A DNA stretch of 64,000 bases. It comes from Oryza sativa Japonica Group (Eukaryota; Streptophyta; Magnoliopsida; Poales; Poaceae). The stretch covers positions 25,125,501-25,189,500 of the forward strand of contig NC_089035.1 of NCBI RefSeq assembly GCF_034140825.1. The letters run 5' to 3'. Shown piece after piece: positions 21,983-34,591 of the stretch; positions within the stretch are counted from its first letter, which is position 1, and each line of letters opens with the position of its first letter. The position numbers and the translations under genes were made by a program. The notes beneath the pieces were generated by a model that was not told where the DNA came from, ran no database searches, and worked only from the letters and a program-made list of their open reading frames with translations.

Positions 21983-22189
21983 GGGTCTGTTTGGTACAGT
22001 TCTAACTTCTAAATATAACTCTATAAGTTGAGTCTGGAGTAGAGTTGTTAAGCTGCCTAAACCCAGCTCTACAACTCTAGTACATTTTGTGAGAGAGCTT
22101 CACCCAACTCTACTTCCAAATTTGGTGGAGCTGGAAGGCTGAGCTCTAGCTCCACCCCTCCTGGAGCTGGAGCTGTGCCAAATAGGCCC
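21983..22189. mobile_element. Tourist/Harbinger MITE, 207 bp
   Basis: TTA duplications at 21980-21982 and 22190-22192. Inverted ends are GGGTCTGTTTGGTACAG and, reading inward from the right, GGGCCTATTTGGCACAG. The interior is rich in AGCTCCA/TGGAGCT words, a familiar rice element type. Confidence 0.78.
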
Positions 22190-22192
22190 TTA

Positions 22193-23003
22193 ATATTCTC
22201 ATGATGAAGTTGGTGTGGTGGTTAAGTAGTGGTTGCACGATTTCACTCACTGGGTTGAAAATCTTGGTGGCCATAAGTAAATAAGTAATACCCACACGTA
22301 GTTCAGCTGTCAAAGCTTTAATTTCACAAGGTTAGATCATTGCACTCCGTCTCTTCGTCTCCTCGAGCGCATATTAGGGGATGTATTCACGTGGGGGTGT
22401 GTGAATGTGGTACTTGTTTCTTTTTTTAATCATGAGAAAAGTAGAAACTGCTCATGATCATTCTAGTTTAGATACCATTCCGGGGAAGTTGTATTTGTGA
22501 AAAAAAAATCTATTCTGTTGTATTATGATATTATATATATTTTTCTTCGAGCGTGTGTTGTGAGATGTATTATGTTGTGCTTTGTATTTTTTTCCTGTTG
22601 TATTCACAATATCTTTGCATAAATTTCACTAAAAAAAAGAATGATGAAAAAAAAGTTGAATTCTTGGAGCAAAAGGCCACTCCCCATGTTTCCTCGCATT
22701 TCAGCCTCAAGGCTTCAGGCTAGCAGGAGTCTTGTCATTTGTTGTAGCTTTTCTTTTCCTCCCACCAGTTTGCATGACAAGAGGTGGAAATAAATACTGG
22801 TCTCAATTTCATTATATTTCATTTATAGTGGCTTTATATGCCAAAAATCCTATTGTAATAGTAGTATACGTGATAAGCTGCAGAGATCTTTTCTTCTTCT
22901 GTAGCAAACTGTTTGGATAGAAAATCCAGCCCTCTCCCGACTCCCGAGCGAAGCAGCGAGAGGCTAGAGGCAAGGAAGGAGGCAGCAGCAGAGCAGAGCA
23001 GCC
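22193..23003. other. Spacer and probable promoter/leader of the PsbP-domain gene
   Basis: AT-rich intergenic DNA. The last 80 bases before the ATG at 23004 are GC-rich and purine-rich (GAGAGGCTAGAGGCAAGG), as expected for a grass 5' leader. No other gene seen. Confidence 0.4.
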
Positions 23004-25312
23004 ATGGCGGCCGCTGCTCTTCTCTCCCCTCCTCCCTCTCCCTCTCCCTCCCCCACCCCGTCCTCGCTCCACCCCAGGCAAGCCCTCCGCTTCGCGGTTG
23101 GCACAGGAGGAGGAGGGCGCGCGCGCGCCACGTCGACGGGGACGAGACGCCGCGCGGCGCTCGTCCCGTGCTCCTCCAGCGTGAGCGCGCGCGGCCCCGC
23201 TTCGGGAGGCGACGGGTTGGCCCTGGAGAGGAGGCGCCTGCTGCTGTCCGGCCTCGTGTCTTCGTTCGTGCTCGTCCTCCCGGTTTCAGGTGAGCGGAAT
23301 CGAAATCGACGAGCTGTGGCTTCTACTTTACTTTTTGCCTCTCGACCGTGAATGGAAACTGTTAATTGTGGGCATGTTTAATCTCCGTTTAACTCGTATT
23401 ACGTGACTGATGATCTGTCTAAGTGTGGCAATTTTAGGGCATATCATTTCTAAATTTCAGAGTGAAATTGTGAGCTGTATTATCATTTTTCTGAAACTGA
23501 ACTATTTAGAATGGAGTACTATGGATGATGGGCTCATGGGCATGTGCCACCTGCTGTTCTCTTTCTACTCCGTATTTCATTATCCAGTTTGTACTTTGTA
23601 TGTGTTGGTGAGTACATTGCTGATGAGTCATGATGATTCTGTAGATTCGCATGCTGTTGCCGAGATGGATGAAGATGTGAAAATGGCTACGCTAGTTGAC
23701 CCGATCAATGCATATTCTTTTCTTTACCCAGTTGAATTGCCAGGAAAGAAATTCACATTCAAATGGTACTGCAATTTAAAAAATTCTCTGTTCTCCCCGC
23801 GAGGCTAATTTTGTTGTTTTGCCATTCTGAATGGAACTTGCTATATATTCTGTTTCCAGGGTAGAATCCAGAAAACCAGAACGATATTCCTCTGCTGCAC
23901 CACTATCTCGTGAGTAGCCTCTGGTATAACAATAATTCGCAATGTTTCTTTTGCCTTGTTGAGCGCAAGATCTTCCAAATTTCGCATCCTTTATGGTTCA
24001 TGATAAAAGCTGACTGGAACTTTATACAGCTGATGCACGGCAACGTATTGTATCGGAGCGAGTTGACATGATACATAACGTTGTCATCTCAGTCTCGGTA
24101 ATTCTTCAAATACTATCCAGTACTAGAAACTGTATAGATTTGCAATGTGCTAGGTTTATACCGATTCAATTGAATTCCGTGGGTAGTTACGATCACAATG
24201 TTACCATTTGGCGCAAACTGTCATGTTACGAAACTATCAGTAGGGATCACACCAGTTAAACTGTAACGGTGCAATAAATATATCAGCATAGTAATGTACT
24301 AATGTGCATCATTTGACTGGTGCAGATTGGGCCGCCAAATTCACGTTTTCCGCCTTCCAAGGACAAGAGCAAGTGGGATCCAAAAGATGTTGCTGATTGG
24401 ATTTTGGCTGAAAAATCTTCACTGGTAATTTCTTGTGTTCATGTAAAGGACAATTGCGATTGTGGCTTTGCATGATCCCTATTTATTTCTATAACAAACT
24501 GTATCCCATTGCAGAAGGTGACGACAGGCCAACGCATGACAGAGAGTTCTGTCCTTGATGCACACTCTTCAGATGTAAGTTTGATCAGTTTTGCCTATTA
24601 CCTCTATCCTCATGATACAATTATTCTTCCAAAATAGATTTTGTTTCCTGCAATTGAATGCATCTATACATCTTGAATTTTATTTGTAGGTCGATGGAGA
24701 ACCATACTGGTACTATGAGTATCTAGTTCGGAAATCTCCTACACAATCTGTAAGTTTCTGGGATGTATACATCTGTAAATAAATGTAGGGACATACAATA
24801 CAAACTCACAAAGGCAATACAGATAAACTTTTCCTGTTATTGTAGTATTAACAGATTGACAATCAGATAAGTGTTCCTAATGATTACATTTGTTTCTTCA
24901 GGCACCAGAACCAAATCTGTTTCGCCATAACGTAGCCTGCACTGCTGAACGAGATGGTATCATTTCATTTTTCTAATTTTGATCATTCACTTCATCCATA
25001 CATTTGAAGGATTGTTCTGTTCACTCTCCTTTTCTTTGATTAGGTTACTTGTACTCCTTGAATGCTTCAACACTCAGCAAGCAGTGGGAATCTGTGAGTT
25101 TTGCATGCCCTGGTGTTTGATTTCATTATCGTTGTTGCAGTTACAGGAGGAACATGTTCTGAGACTGTTTTTTGTTTAGATTCTGATCAATTAATCAAAT
25201 GTTTGCTACGCAGATGGGGCCTTCTTTACAGAAAACAGTGGCATCCTTTCACCTCCTACCCCCTACAGAAAATTATGTTCCTCCATACCAGGATCCATGG
25301 AGATTTTGGTGA
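23004..25312 (+). CDS. PsbP domain-containing thylakoid lumen protein (PPD5-like), 315 aa
   Basis: Ten exons: 23004-23289, 23645-23765, 23860-23909, 24030-24097, 24326-24424, 24515-24574, 24690-24749, 24902-24956, 25044-25093, 25214-25312; 948 nt, in frame. The N-terminus is a Ser/Pro/Ala-rich chloroplast transit peptide, then a twin-arginine lumen signal (ERRRLLLSGLVSSFVLVLP, about residues 75-95), so it is predicted to reach the thylakoid lumen by the Tat route. The mature part has the PsbP fold signatures: DPINAYSFLYPVELPGKKF, KWVESRKPERYSSAAPLS, DARQRIVSERVDM, VDGEPYWYYEYLVRKSP and a conserved PPYQDPWRFW end. PsbP proper stabilises the oxygen-evolving complex; the PPD paralogues have separate, partly unknown lumen roles. 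Assignment to the PPD5 branch rests on recall of the C-terminal motif and is less certain than the family. Confidence 0.88.
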
Positions 25313-25793
25313 CATTGCAATTCGTTTCCTCCTTTTACTGTTTCACGTTTTAGGTGATCTTGGAACATCAGGTTTTAGAACATATTTTCCTGTAATGGAT
25401 GCTTCAGTGATGTCTGCACTTTCAGTTCTACAAAATGAAGCCTAGTTCAGTTGTGCAAAATGAAGCCTAGGGACATAGTTTGCTTTTGGCAGTCATCTCA
25501 AATTTTCTATCTGATTATTCAAATACCAAAAGTATCTTTTAAATGCATATTAAGACAATGTAGTCTTTTTTTGAACGAAAATTGGGACAATGTAGTCGGA
25601 TCTTCAAAACGACAACAAAATCATTAGCAGGACAGCAAAAAAAAAAAAGGGGGCAGCTTGATTCAGCAAAAAATGGTACTCCTATAATTTCATTTAGATC
25701 AGAAACTGAAACTGAACATGAAAAAAGGCTATCTGTTGTAATTTGATTACATAATATTTTTTTTTGTGTGTAAGAATTCCCAGCACAGAGTTG
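25313..25793. other. Convergent 3' spacer
   Basis: Lies between the stop codons of the PsbP-domain gene and the ERI-type exonuclease. It is AT-rich and contains poly-A/poly-T runs. It presumably holds both 3' untranslated regions. Confidence 0.35.
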
Positions 25794-26708
25794 CTAATTT
25801 ATAGGACAATCCACTACGCCGCCCATGAGAAAGAAGGGGCACGTCGCCCCGGACACCGCCGTCCAGTTGCCGCAGCCGTAGAAGCACCGCCGCTGCGTCG
25901 ACCCCGGCATCGCCATCACCCCTCCCGTGCTCGCCACGCCGCAGTAGCAGCACACCGCCGCGCCGCACGGGACGAGCAGCTGCTGCATCTCCTGCTGCTG
26001 CTGCTGCTTACGAGCTTGCTCAAGCGGCGGCGGCGCGGCCGGCAGCGAGCCGGTGATGGAGATGGGGACGCCGCGGCGCAAGAGCTCGACGAGGAGGCGC
26101 GCCGTGTTGCAGGCGTCGTCGAGGCCGCAGTGCAGGCGCCCCACCCACTCCAGCCCCGCCGCCCTGACCGCCTCCTGCAGCTTCACCCGCTGCCCGCCGC
26201 CGCCGAACGCCGCCTCGAAGTGGACCCTGAGGTCGACCCACCGGTCGAAGTAGGCCGGCTTCGCGATGCCCTTGAACCGGCACTCCTGCTCCAGCATGGT
26301 GCGGCAGTCGGCGTCGCCCCACGTGACGACGGCGAACCGCCCGCCGCCCTCGACGACCCCGGCCGCACGCAGCCACTCGTCGTGCCTGAGGAGCGCCTCG
26401 GCGAGGCCCACCCCGGCGTCGACGTCGCCCTGGGCGATCCCCGTGAGCTCGCGGCAGAAGTCGGTGAGCCGCGGGTGGTGGCGCGGGCGGACGTAGGCGC
26501 GGAACGCGGACACGAGGCGGCCCGTGGCGGCGTCCACGAGCACCGCGGGGAACTCGATGATCTCCTGCGGGTAGATCCGCCTGCCCCTCTCGCACGTCGC
26601 CTCGAAGTCCACCACCACGAAGTGGTCGAACTCCCCTCCTCCGCCTCCGCCTCCTCGAGGCGGCGGCGGCGCCAGAGCGGCGGCCACCGCGAACGTCGGC
26701 GCGAACAT
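25794..26708 (-). CDS. ERI-type DEDDh 3'-5' exonuclease with C-terminal zinc-finger-like region, 304 aa
   Basis: Intronless gene. Exonuclease motif I is HFVVVDFEATC (about residues 29-39, the DxE pair), followed by YPQEIIEFPAV as in the ERI-1/3'hExo/ERI2 branch. Motif II is FAVVTWGDADCRTMLEQEC. Motif III is HCGLDDACNTARLL, giving the catalytic His and Asp of the DEDDh class. These enzymes trim the 3' ends of small RNAs, histone mRNA or rRNA; which substrate applies here is unknown. After a Gln run (KQQQQQEMQQ, encoded by a CAG-type repeat) comes a Cys-rich segment (CCYCGVASTGG, RRCFYGCGNW, CPFF) that resembles a GRF-type zinc finger, as seen in ERI2 proteins. No transit peptide is obvious. 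Very GC-rich, as common for grass single-exon genes. Confidence 0.87.
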   Translation of the reverse strand: MFAPTFAVAAALAPPPPRGGGGGGGEFDHFVVVDFEATCERGRRIYPQEIIEFPAVLVDAATGRLVSAFRAYVRPRHHPRLTDFCRELTGIAQGDVDAGVGLAEALLRHDEWLRAAGVVEGGGRFAVVTWGDADCRTMLEQECRFKGIAKPAYFDRWVDLRVHFEAAFGGGGQRVKLQEAVRAAGLEWVGRLHCGLDDACNTARLLVELLRRGVPISITGSLPAAPPPLEQARKQQQQQEMQQLLVPCGAAVCCYCGVASTGGVMAMPGSTQRRCFYGCGNWTAVSGATCPFFLMGGVVDCPIN

Positions 26709-27155
26709 GATCGGTGGGTGGGTGGGAGTAGTAGCGAGTTCCTAGCGACCTTTGGGTTTGGGTTGGGTGCGACCCGGCATACGTGGCGTGGTTAGTTGCG
26801 AGAGGTTGGCGCGGCGCGTGAATTTATAGCTGGCTGACGAGGCCGACTCCGTGTCGAGTAGGAGTACTCGAGAGAGGATTAGCGTGCCATGCACGTAGTA
26901 CGGCGTTTATGGCCAAATGGGAATCGGTCACGGATTGCACGGCGCGTCTCACGTGTGATTTTAATAGCCTGCAAGGCGGATGACCACAGCACCGGTGTCA
27001 CGGGACGCCGTTCGATGGATTTTCTGTTTATTTAACCTTTGTTATTCAGCGTACGAATGAAATTAGAAAAAAAAATTCATGTAAAAAATAGAGATTTTTT
27101 TAGAAACACAATTTTACAACGCGTCCACATTATCTCTGTAAACGCGCGCACAAAC
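26709..27155. other. Promoter-side spacer of the exonuclease gene
   Basis: GC-rich near the start codon, then AT-rich. No other gene or element recognised. Any core promoter of the minus-strand exonuclease must lie here, but I saw no decisive TATA box. Confidence 0.3.
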
Positions 27156-27855
27156 ATACCACTGAGTTTGTTCGAGTTCAACGATTTGCTATCGACATTA
27201 TCTCCTTCTATAATATACCAGTGACTTTATCAATTGTTCTACAGTACGTCATTGGCTGAACACTATTTTCAAAAATAACTGAAATACCCTTATGGACATA
27301 CAAGGTTACCAATTAATTTATCTTATTAGAAGTTTCAAAAAAATATAAAAAAAATTATATGGCCTACTTACACAACATGGAAGTTTGTATAGAAGTTTCA
27401 AGTTTTTTACATTTATTTTTTTTAAAAAAATATATAACTCATTTGTTATATGCTATATAAAATACATTTTATTGATGTTTTTAATATAAATTATCTTTCG
27501 TACACTACATAAGATATTTTTGTGCTATTATCTCTCGTATAAACAAATTTTCACTCATATACCACATAAAAATATTATTTTCTAAAACCTAAATATACCA
27601 GAAAAAACTTGAAACATGTATACAAACTTACATGTTGTGTAACGAGGCCACATAAAAATTTTTATATTTTTTTGAAACTTCTAATGAGATAAATCAATTG
27701 TTAATCTTGTATGTCTCTAAGGGTATTTTGGGTATTTTTGAAAAGAAGTCCCAGCCCAATAACGTATTATAGAACAATTCATAAAGTCGTCGGTATATTA
27801 TAGAAGGAGATAATGTCGATGGCAAATCGTTGAACTCGATCAAACTCAGTGGTAT
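27156..27855. mobile_element. Foldback (long inverted repeat) element, about 700 bp
   Basis: Two arms of about 255 bp, 27156-27410 and 27595-27855, are inverted copies. Paired words include ATACCACTGAG/CTCAGTGGTAT, GACATTATCTCCTTCTATAA/TTATAGAAGGAGATAATGTC and TTTATCTTATTAGAAGTTTC/GAAACTTCTAATGAGATAAA. The 180-bp centre is AT-rich. No coding and no clear target duplication, so a Mutator-like or foldback MITE is likely but unproven. Confidence 0.7.
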
Positions 27856-27970
27856 AGAATAGATTCTCTCATTCATATATGTCTTGGGATTGACGAAGTG
27901 ACAATAAACGGATAATAATTAGTCGTAAATATAAGCGTCCGAGTCAACCCGTACATTAGAGAAAATCTCA

Positions 27971-29210
27971 GGGTGCGTTTGGATCCAAGGCTAGATCAAG
28001 GGTGTTCCTACTGCGCGCGCACGCGACAGAACGGGAAGCCGCGCGCGTTCCTACTAACCCTAGCGCTTACCGTGTAAAAAAAACGGCGTGCGTTTTTTTT
28101 CATGTTCGCACCTTTTTTTTTTTGTCTCTGAGCGCGTTTTTTTCCTCTGTTTCTTTCCGATTTTTTTTAATCTTTTACACACCTCTTTACAAATGTAGAA
28201 TTGGAAAGTTTTTTATTTTGACTTGAAAGTTTTTAAATTTTGTATTGAAAGTTTTTAAATTTGAGTTAAAAGTTTTCAAATTTGACTTGAAAGTTTTGAA
28301 ATCTTGACTTGAAAGTTTTTAAATTTTGTATTGAAAGTTTTTAAATTTGAGTTGAAAGTTTTTATATTTGAGTTGAAAGTTTTCAAATATGGCTTGAAAG
28401 TTTTCAAATCTAGGATGAAAAGTTTTAAATTTGGGATGAAAAGTTGAAAGTTTTCAAAATTTAACTTCAAAATGTTTTCAAATCTAGGTTGAAAGTTTTC
28501 AAATCTGGATTGAAAGTTTTCATAATTTGACTTCACGTATAGATTTCTTTTCAATCTATTACTTAAAATAATCTTCAAAAAAAGACAAATCTTATCTTAA
28601 TTATTATCATTACCTAGAACTAACCGAATCAGTTTTATACGTATAGAGAAAAAATTCCGAAAAAAAATAAACGCGCGTCTCGCCAGCACAAGCGCTGAGA
28701 ATGGCTGACGATGGGACGTGTGGGCCGGCGCGTGCGCGCCGGGCGGGGGCGCGTACGCGCCAATTATGATTTGCACTAGATCAAACCTAGCCTAGCCAGG
28801 CAAGACCAGGCGTTTAGAATTGTGAAAAAATCCTAACTTTTGAGGGTGAGCTGGCCCGCAGGGGCGAGAAAATGCTGGCTCACAAGGGAGAGCCAAATCG
28901 GCTCGCCTCCGACGGCAAACTCCTCGCGTGAAAAAAATAGCGATATGACGAAGCAATTTATTTTCCTCCGAGACATGTGCGACTTTCTTCAACAACCAGG
29001 CTCCATTCTTGCCGAACTATCGGGCTAGCAGATCGTGTATCTATTTCGCTGCCATCTTCTTGTTAATAAATCACTCCATCTTTCCAGTCATGGATGAATG
29101 CTAAAAGCAAACGAACCAATTGGACGGGTACGGCAAACCCAGCAAGCAGGCAATAAGTTGGTTTGCCTTTGCCTAGCAAGTCTAGCTAGGCAAGGGAACC
29201 AAACGCTCCC
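27971..29210. mobile_element. Non-autonomous element, 1240 bp, with TCA target duplication and an internal minisatellite
   Basis: Starts GGGTGCGTTTGGATCCAAGG; the inverted right end reads GGGAGCGTTTGGTTCCCTTG. TCA flanks both sides (27968-27970, 29211-29213). A 3-bp duplication and GGG..CCC ends suggest PIF/Harbinger (usually TWA), though CACTA-like origin is possible. No transposase seen. Confidence 0.6.
28205..28530. repeat. Degenerate minisatellite, about 20-bp unit
   Basis: About 15 imperfect units of the form TTGAAAGTTTTCAAATTTGA run through this stretch, inside the 27971-29210 element. Their lack of frame-breaking stops produces the artefactual minus-strand open frame with LKTFNSN-like repeats. 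Confidence 0.85.
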
Positions 29211-29213
29211 TCA

Positions 29214-29772
29214 GTCTCCAGTGGCCAGGGCATCGTCTTCACAAATCACTGTTTTTATGTACTGATACGCGTCTGTGTATGTACACCCATTTTTCAGAGT
29301 GTGCATATACATCTGCTTGCCTCACAAATTTGTTGCGAACATACAACCGATAAACCATACCTTAAGGGCTTGTGTGGCATCCGCATTTCGCCACAATGGT
29401 GGCAACTAGAGGCATTGCCATTGACTTAAAAGTGTGGTGTGTCACAATTATGGCATTAATCAGTTTCAATTGGTTAAATTTGCTTGCCACAAGTGTGACA
29501 GAATTAGCCAATTAGCCACCAAACCAACGAACACTCCACTTTCAGTCTATACAAGGACTAAAAGAATGCAGACATAAAAATTGTGCTTAAGCAAGTTTTA
29601 TATGTTTCGTGAAGCTCTCAAAGGCGAGTGGAAGTGCAGTAATTTGTTATTGGCAGTACATTATTAGAACCGCAGAGAGCATTCACAAGGCATACATTTA
29701 ACACCATCCAGCACATACGCAGGGAGAATAGCAATCAGGCAATATCTTTGATATACTAATATTTTTTTAGCT
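29214..29772. other. 3' spacer of the aldo-keto reductase gene, with a possible small element (about 29366-29545)
   Basis: AT-rich. The section from AAGGGCTTGTGTGGC to CCACCAAACCAACGAACAC has weakly matching inverted ends and resembles the tail near 39690-39715 (GTCACCAACCAAACCCCT). It may be a decayed rice MITE; borders are not certain. Confidence 0.35.
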
Positions 29773-31911
<2,139 letters not shown>

Positions 31912-32093
31912 GGCCTCTCGGCGGCGGTCGCAGGGGGAGTGAGAGTGAGAGGAGGAAGGCAGTGGGGAAGGGAGTGGAAGTGAATCGCAGTCTCCACCTT
32001 TGTTCTGTTCTCCAACGCCTCTGGCCTCTTGCTTTGGATATTTAGGTGCTCAGTCACTGCCACAACGCCACGTGCCATTTGCCAGTGTTTCAT

Positions 32094-32781
32094 ACGGTTC
32101 CCTTGATTTGATGATGAGAGTGATTTTCTCGTGACATCATTCTTATTTGCAGGTAAATTTAATAGTTATAAAAAATTAAACATTTTAAGAAGAGGTATTA
32201 AATGTGATATATCACTCTACAGCCATATAAGTTAAAATTGATTTCTTTTCACACACAAAAAAAATCAAATTACGACTAGTTAACGTATATTTCTACGGTC
32301 AAATTTGTTTTTTCTTTGCAACATTTTGAAGTTACATTTGACATCGCATGTTTGTGGAGTGGTCTATCGCATATTAATTTATCTTGTTGATTTTTTTAAT
32401 AATTATTTAAGTGAGACGCAAACAACAAGTAAATGTCTCCTCGATAGTTTAGATAATTATCCTTTGACAATGATGATGTTTTATGGAACACGGTAAAAAA
32501 TTTAATTAGAAGAATCGGCCTTAGTAAAAAAAAAGAATTTTAAAACTGTTGGGTTATTAGTTCGTTATAGTCTGTTTTCTGACATTAGTTGTTTAAACCT
32601 TAATATCACAAGTGGTTGCTGTATTTATTTTTTACAGTTTAACAGTCGTATCTCAAACCATTAAAATATTTTAGTTACTACTAGACTTTGAAAGACAATT
32701 TTATCCAAAAATATATGATCAAAGAAATAAAAAAGTATTTTTAATGGTTAATACTTACTTCGTATATTGTTAGTTGTCTTA
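32094..32781. other. Intergenic, AT-rich, nothing recognised
   Basis: Upstream region of the aldo-keto reductase. No gene or element with identifiable ends. Confidence 0.3.
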
Positions 32782-33192
32782 TAGCATCACCAACAGATTA
32801 GCAATAATTTATCTCCAAAATTTAAATTTTAGGTTTACTAAATTGAAAATCGGAAGTGGAAAATCTCCTCCCTCCAAGACGTAGGCTAAATTCAATTTAA
32901 TCCCAACATCTAAAAGTGGGCCTTATGTTAAACTACCAATAGAAATTTCTGTTTTTTTTCCTTCCACACGCGTAGAAAGATTGATCGCCGCTCACGCGGG
33001 AAGCACATGAGAAATGCGCAAACTAGAGATTGGGAGTCGCTCTCTCGCCCTCAAATCCAAAATACAAAATATATGGGGATGAGAACTCCAAAACTAGTGT
33101 AAGGCCTTTGGGGATATGTTGGATCCGATTTTTTAAGTAAAAATCCCCAAATCAATTTTGGGAAGGAAATAAGATAACGGTTGGTGATGCTC
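32782..33192. mobile_element. Harbinger-like non-autonomous element, 411 bp
   Basis: TTA duplications at 32779-32781 and 33193-33195. Inverted ends TAGCATCACCAACAG and, inverted right, GAGCATCACCAACCG. The interior has no coding. GAGCATCxCCAAC termini are widespread in grasses. Confidence 0.65.
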
Positions 33193-33195
33193 TTA

Positions 33196-34256
33196 AGGGT
33201 CAAATCTTAGCGATGAAAATGGAGGAAAAAAACCCATAAACTAATTTAAAAATTTGAAATTGGTTGCCCTTAGTTGTTGTATAAATCAATAGAAATTTTG
33301 CACTCCCTTAGTTGGTAGGATCCCTTTCTCACGTCACATGCCGACATGCGTTTGCCAATACTTATTGTACTGAAAGTATTAAAATATAAATCTGCTATAC
33401 ATGCTATGTGAAACACAATAGATATCGATCTTTTATTTTTATTTTGTTTAATATAATTACCTCTTTTATTATCACCATCAGAATATGAGTAGATTAATAA
33501 CCTTGCTCTATATAAAAATGTAGTTTTATGATAATTTTATTATTAAATATGTAGTTTGTGGTACTTAGCCTTAAATTTATAGTTTTATGATGAATTTATT
33601 GTTAAATATGTAGTTTTACAATAATTTTATCAAACATCTATAATTTTGTAAAAAAAATTACTTTTAGAACAAATGTAGATTTGAAATTCTCCGACAGCCG
33701 ACAGGTGACAAATCTATTTTTGTGCAATTGCAATGAATTTTCCATTACCATTTACGACATATATATTGTAGCAGTGCAACGTATTTTGTTTTGCTGCCCC
33801 CGTTTGCTCTCGTTGTACGCATGATTTTTTTCTGGTTCTTTGATCTTTTAATTTTGTTTGTTTGTTTGTTTTGAAATAGCTATGCCATGTTCAAAAAGAA
33901 AAGCTCTGCCATTGAATTGGTAAGGCCGAACAGGCCTGTCAATCCAGCCCATGCGTGATTAGTTGCGGGGCCGAGCAATCCTGAAAAAATCCCATCGTAG
34001 AGTCCTGTTGGGCCCACCTGACAGGGACCAGCCGCCGCTTCCACGAGCCCTACCAGGTCAAACCGTCAAACCCCCGCGGCGCCCGGCACTCGAATTGTCC
34101 CCCCACCAACACCCGCATCACTGACAAATGGGCCCACATAACCTGGTCCCACTATCCAGTGACCAAAATCTTCCTGGGCCAGCCCACCAGGAAAAGAAAA
34201 GGGGCAAATATGAGGAAACTTGAATCGAAGAAAAAAAAAAGAAGCTATTTCTCCCT
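33196..34256. other. Intergenic spacer with a short imperfect repeat
   Basis: Around 33518-33645 the phrase TATGTAGTTTTATGATAATTT recurs about three times with changes. The 33930-34200 part is GC-richer and carries no gene. Nothing else recognised. Confidence 0.35.
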
Positions 34257-34591
34257 TTTATAGCCTCGTCTCGTCTCCTCCCTTCGCTTGCAATCGCTTC
34301 GTCTCGCTCCCATCCCTCCCTCCCCCGCGTCCAGCTCAGAGATGAGCTCTCCCACCTGTACGCGCGAATCTAGAACCTTCTAGATCCTCTCCCCTTCCCG
34401 ATCCGCCCGCCTCGCCTCGTCTCCCGCCCCACCCCGATCCGATCCCCCGAAGGTCCGTACGCGCCCGCATTGCCCAGTGCCCACGCCGAGATGTGGCGTG
34501 TTTTTGAATGTGTTACGAGCGAAGGTTTTGATTCTCTCTGTTGCTTCTTCTGCTAGGTCTCGGGGTTGGGGGGGGGGGGGGGCGAATCCTG
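34257..34591 (+). promoter_or_regulatory. Probable core promoter and leader of the PP2C gene
   Basis: A TATA-like TTTTATAG at 34257-34264 is followed by a CT-rich leader (CTCGTCTCGTCTCCTCCC), typical of plant transcription starts. The leader may contain a short intron ending at CTGCTAG (about 34557). A run of G (about 34568-34582) precedes the ATG. Confidence 0.4.

Noticed and set aside
25764-26795. 343-codon plus-strand open frame opposite the exonuclease
   Set aside because: Low-complexity Arg/Ala/His shadow of a GC-rich gene whose own strand has all DEDDh motifs.
28276-28578. Repetitive protein with LKTFNSN-like repeats on the minus strand
   Set aside because: Produced by the 20-bp minisatellite; no start context, splicing or homologue recognised.
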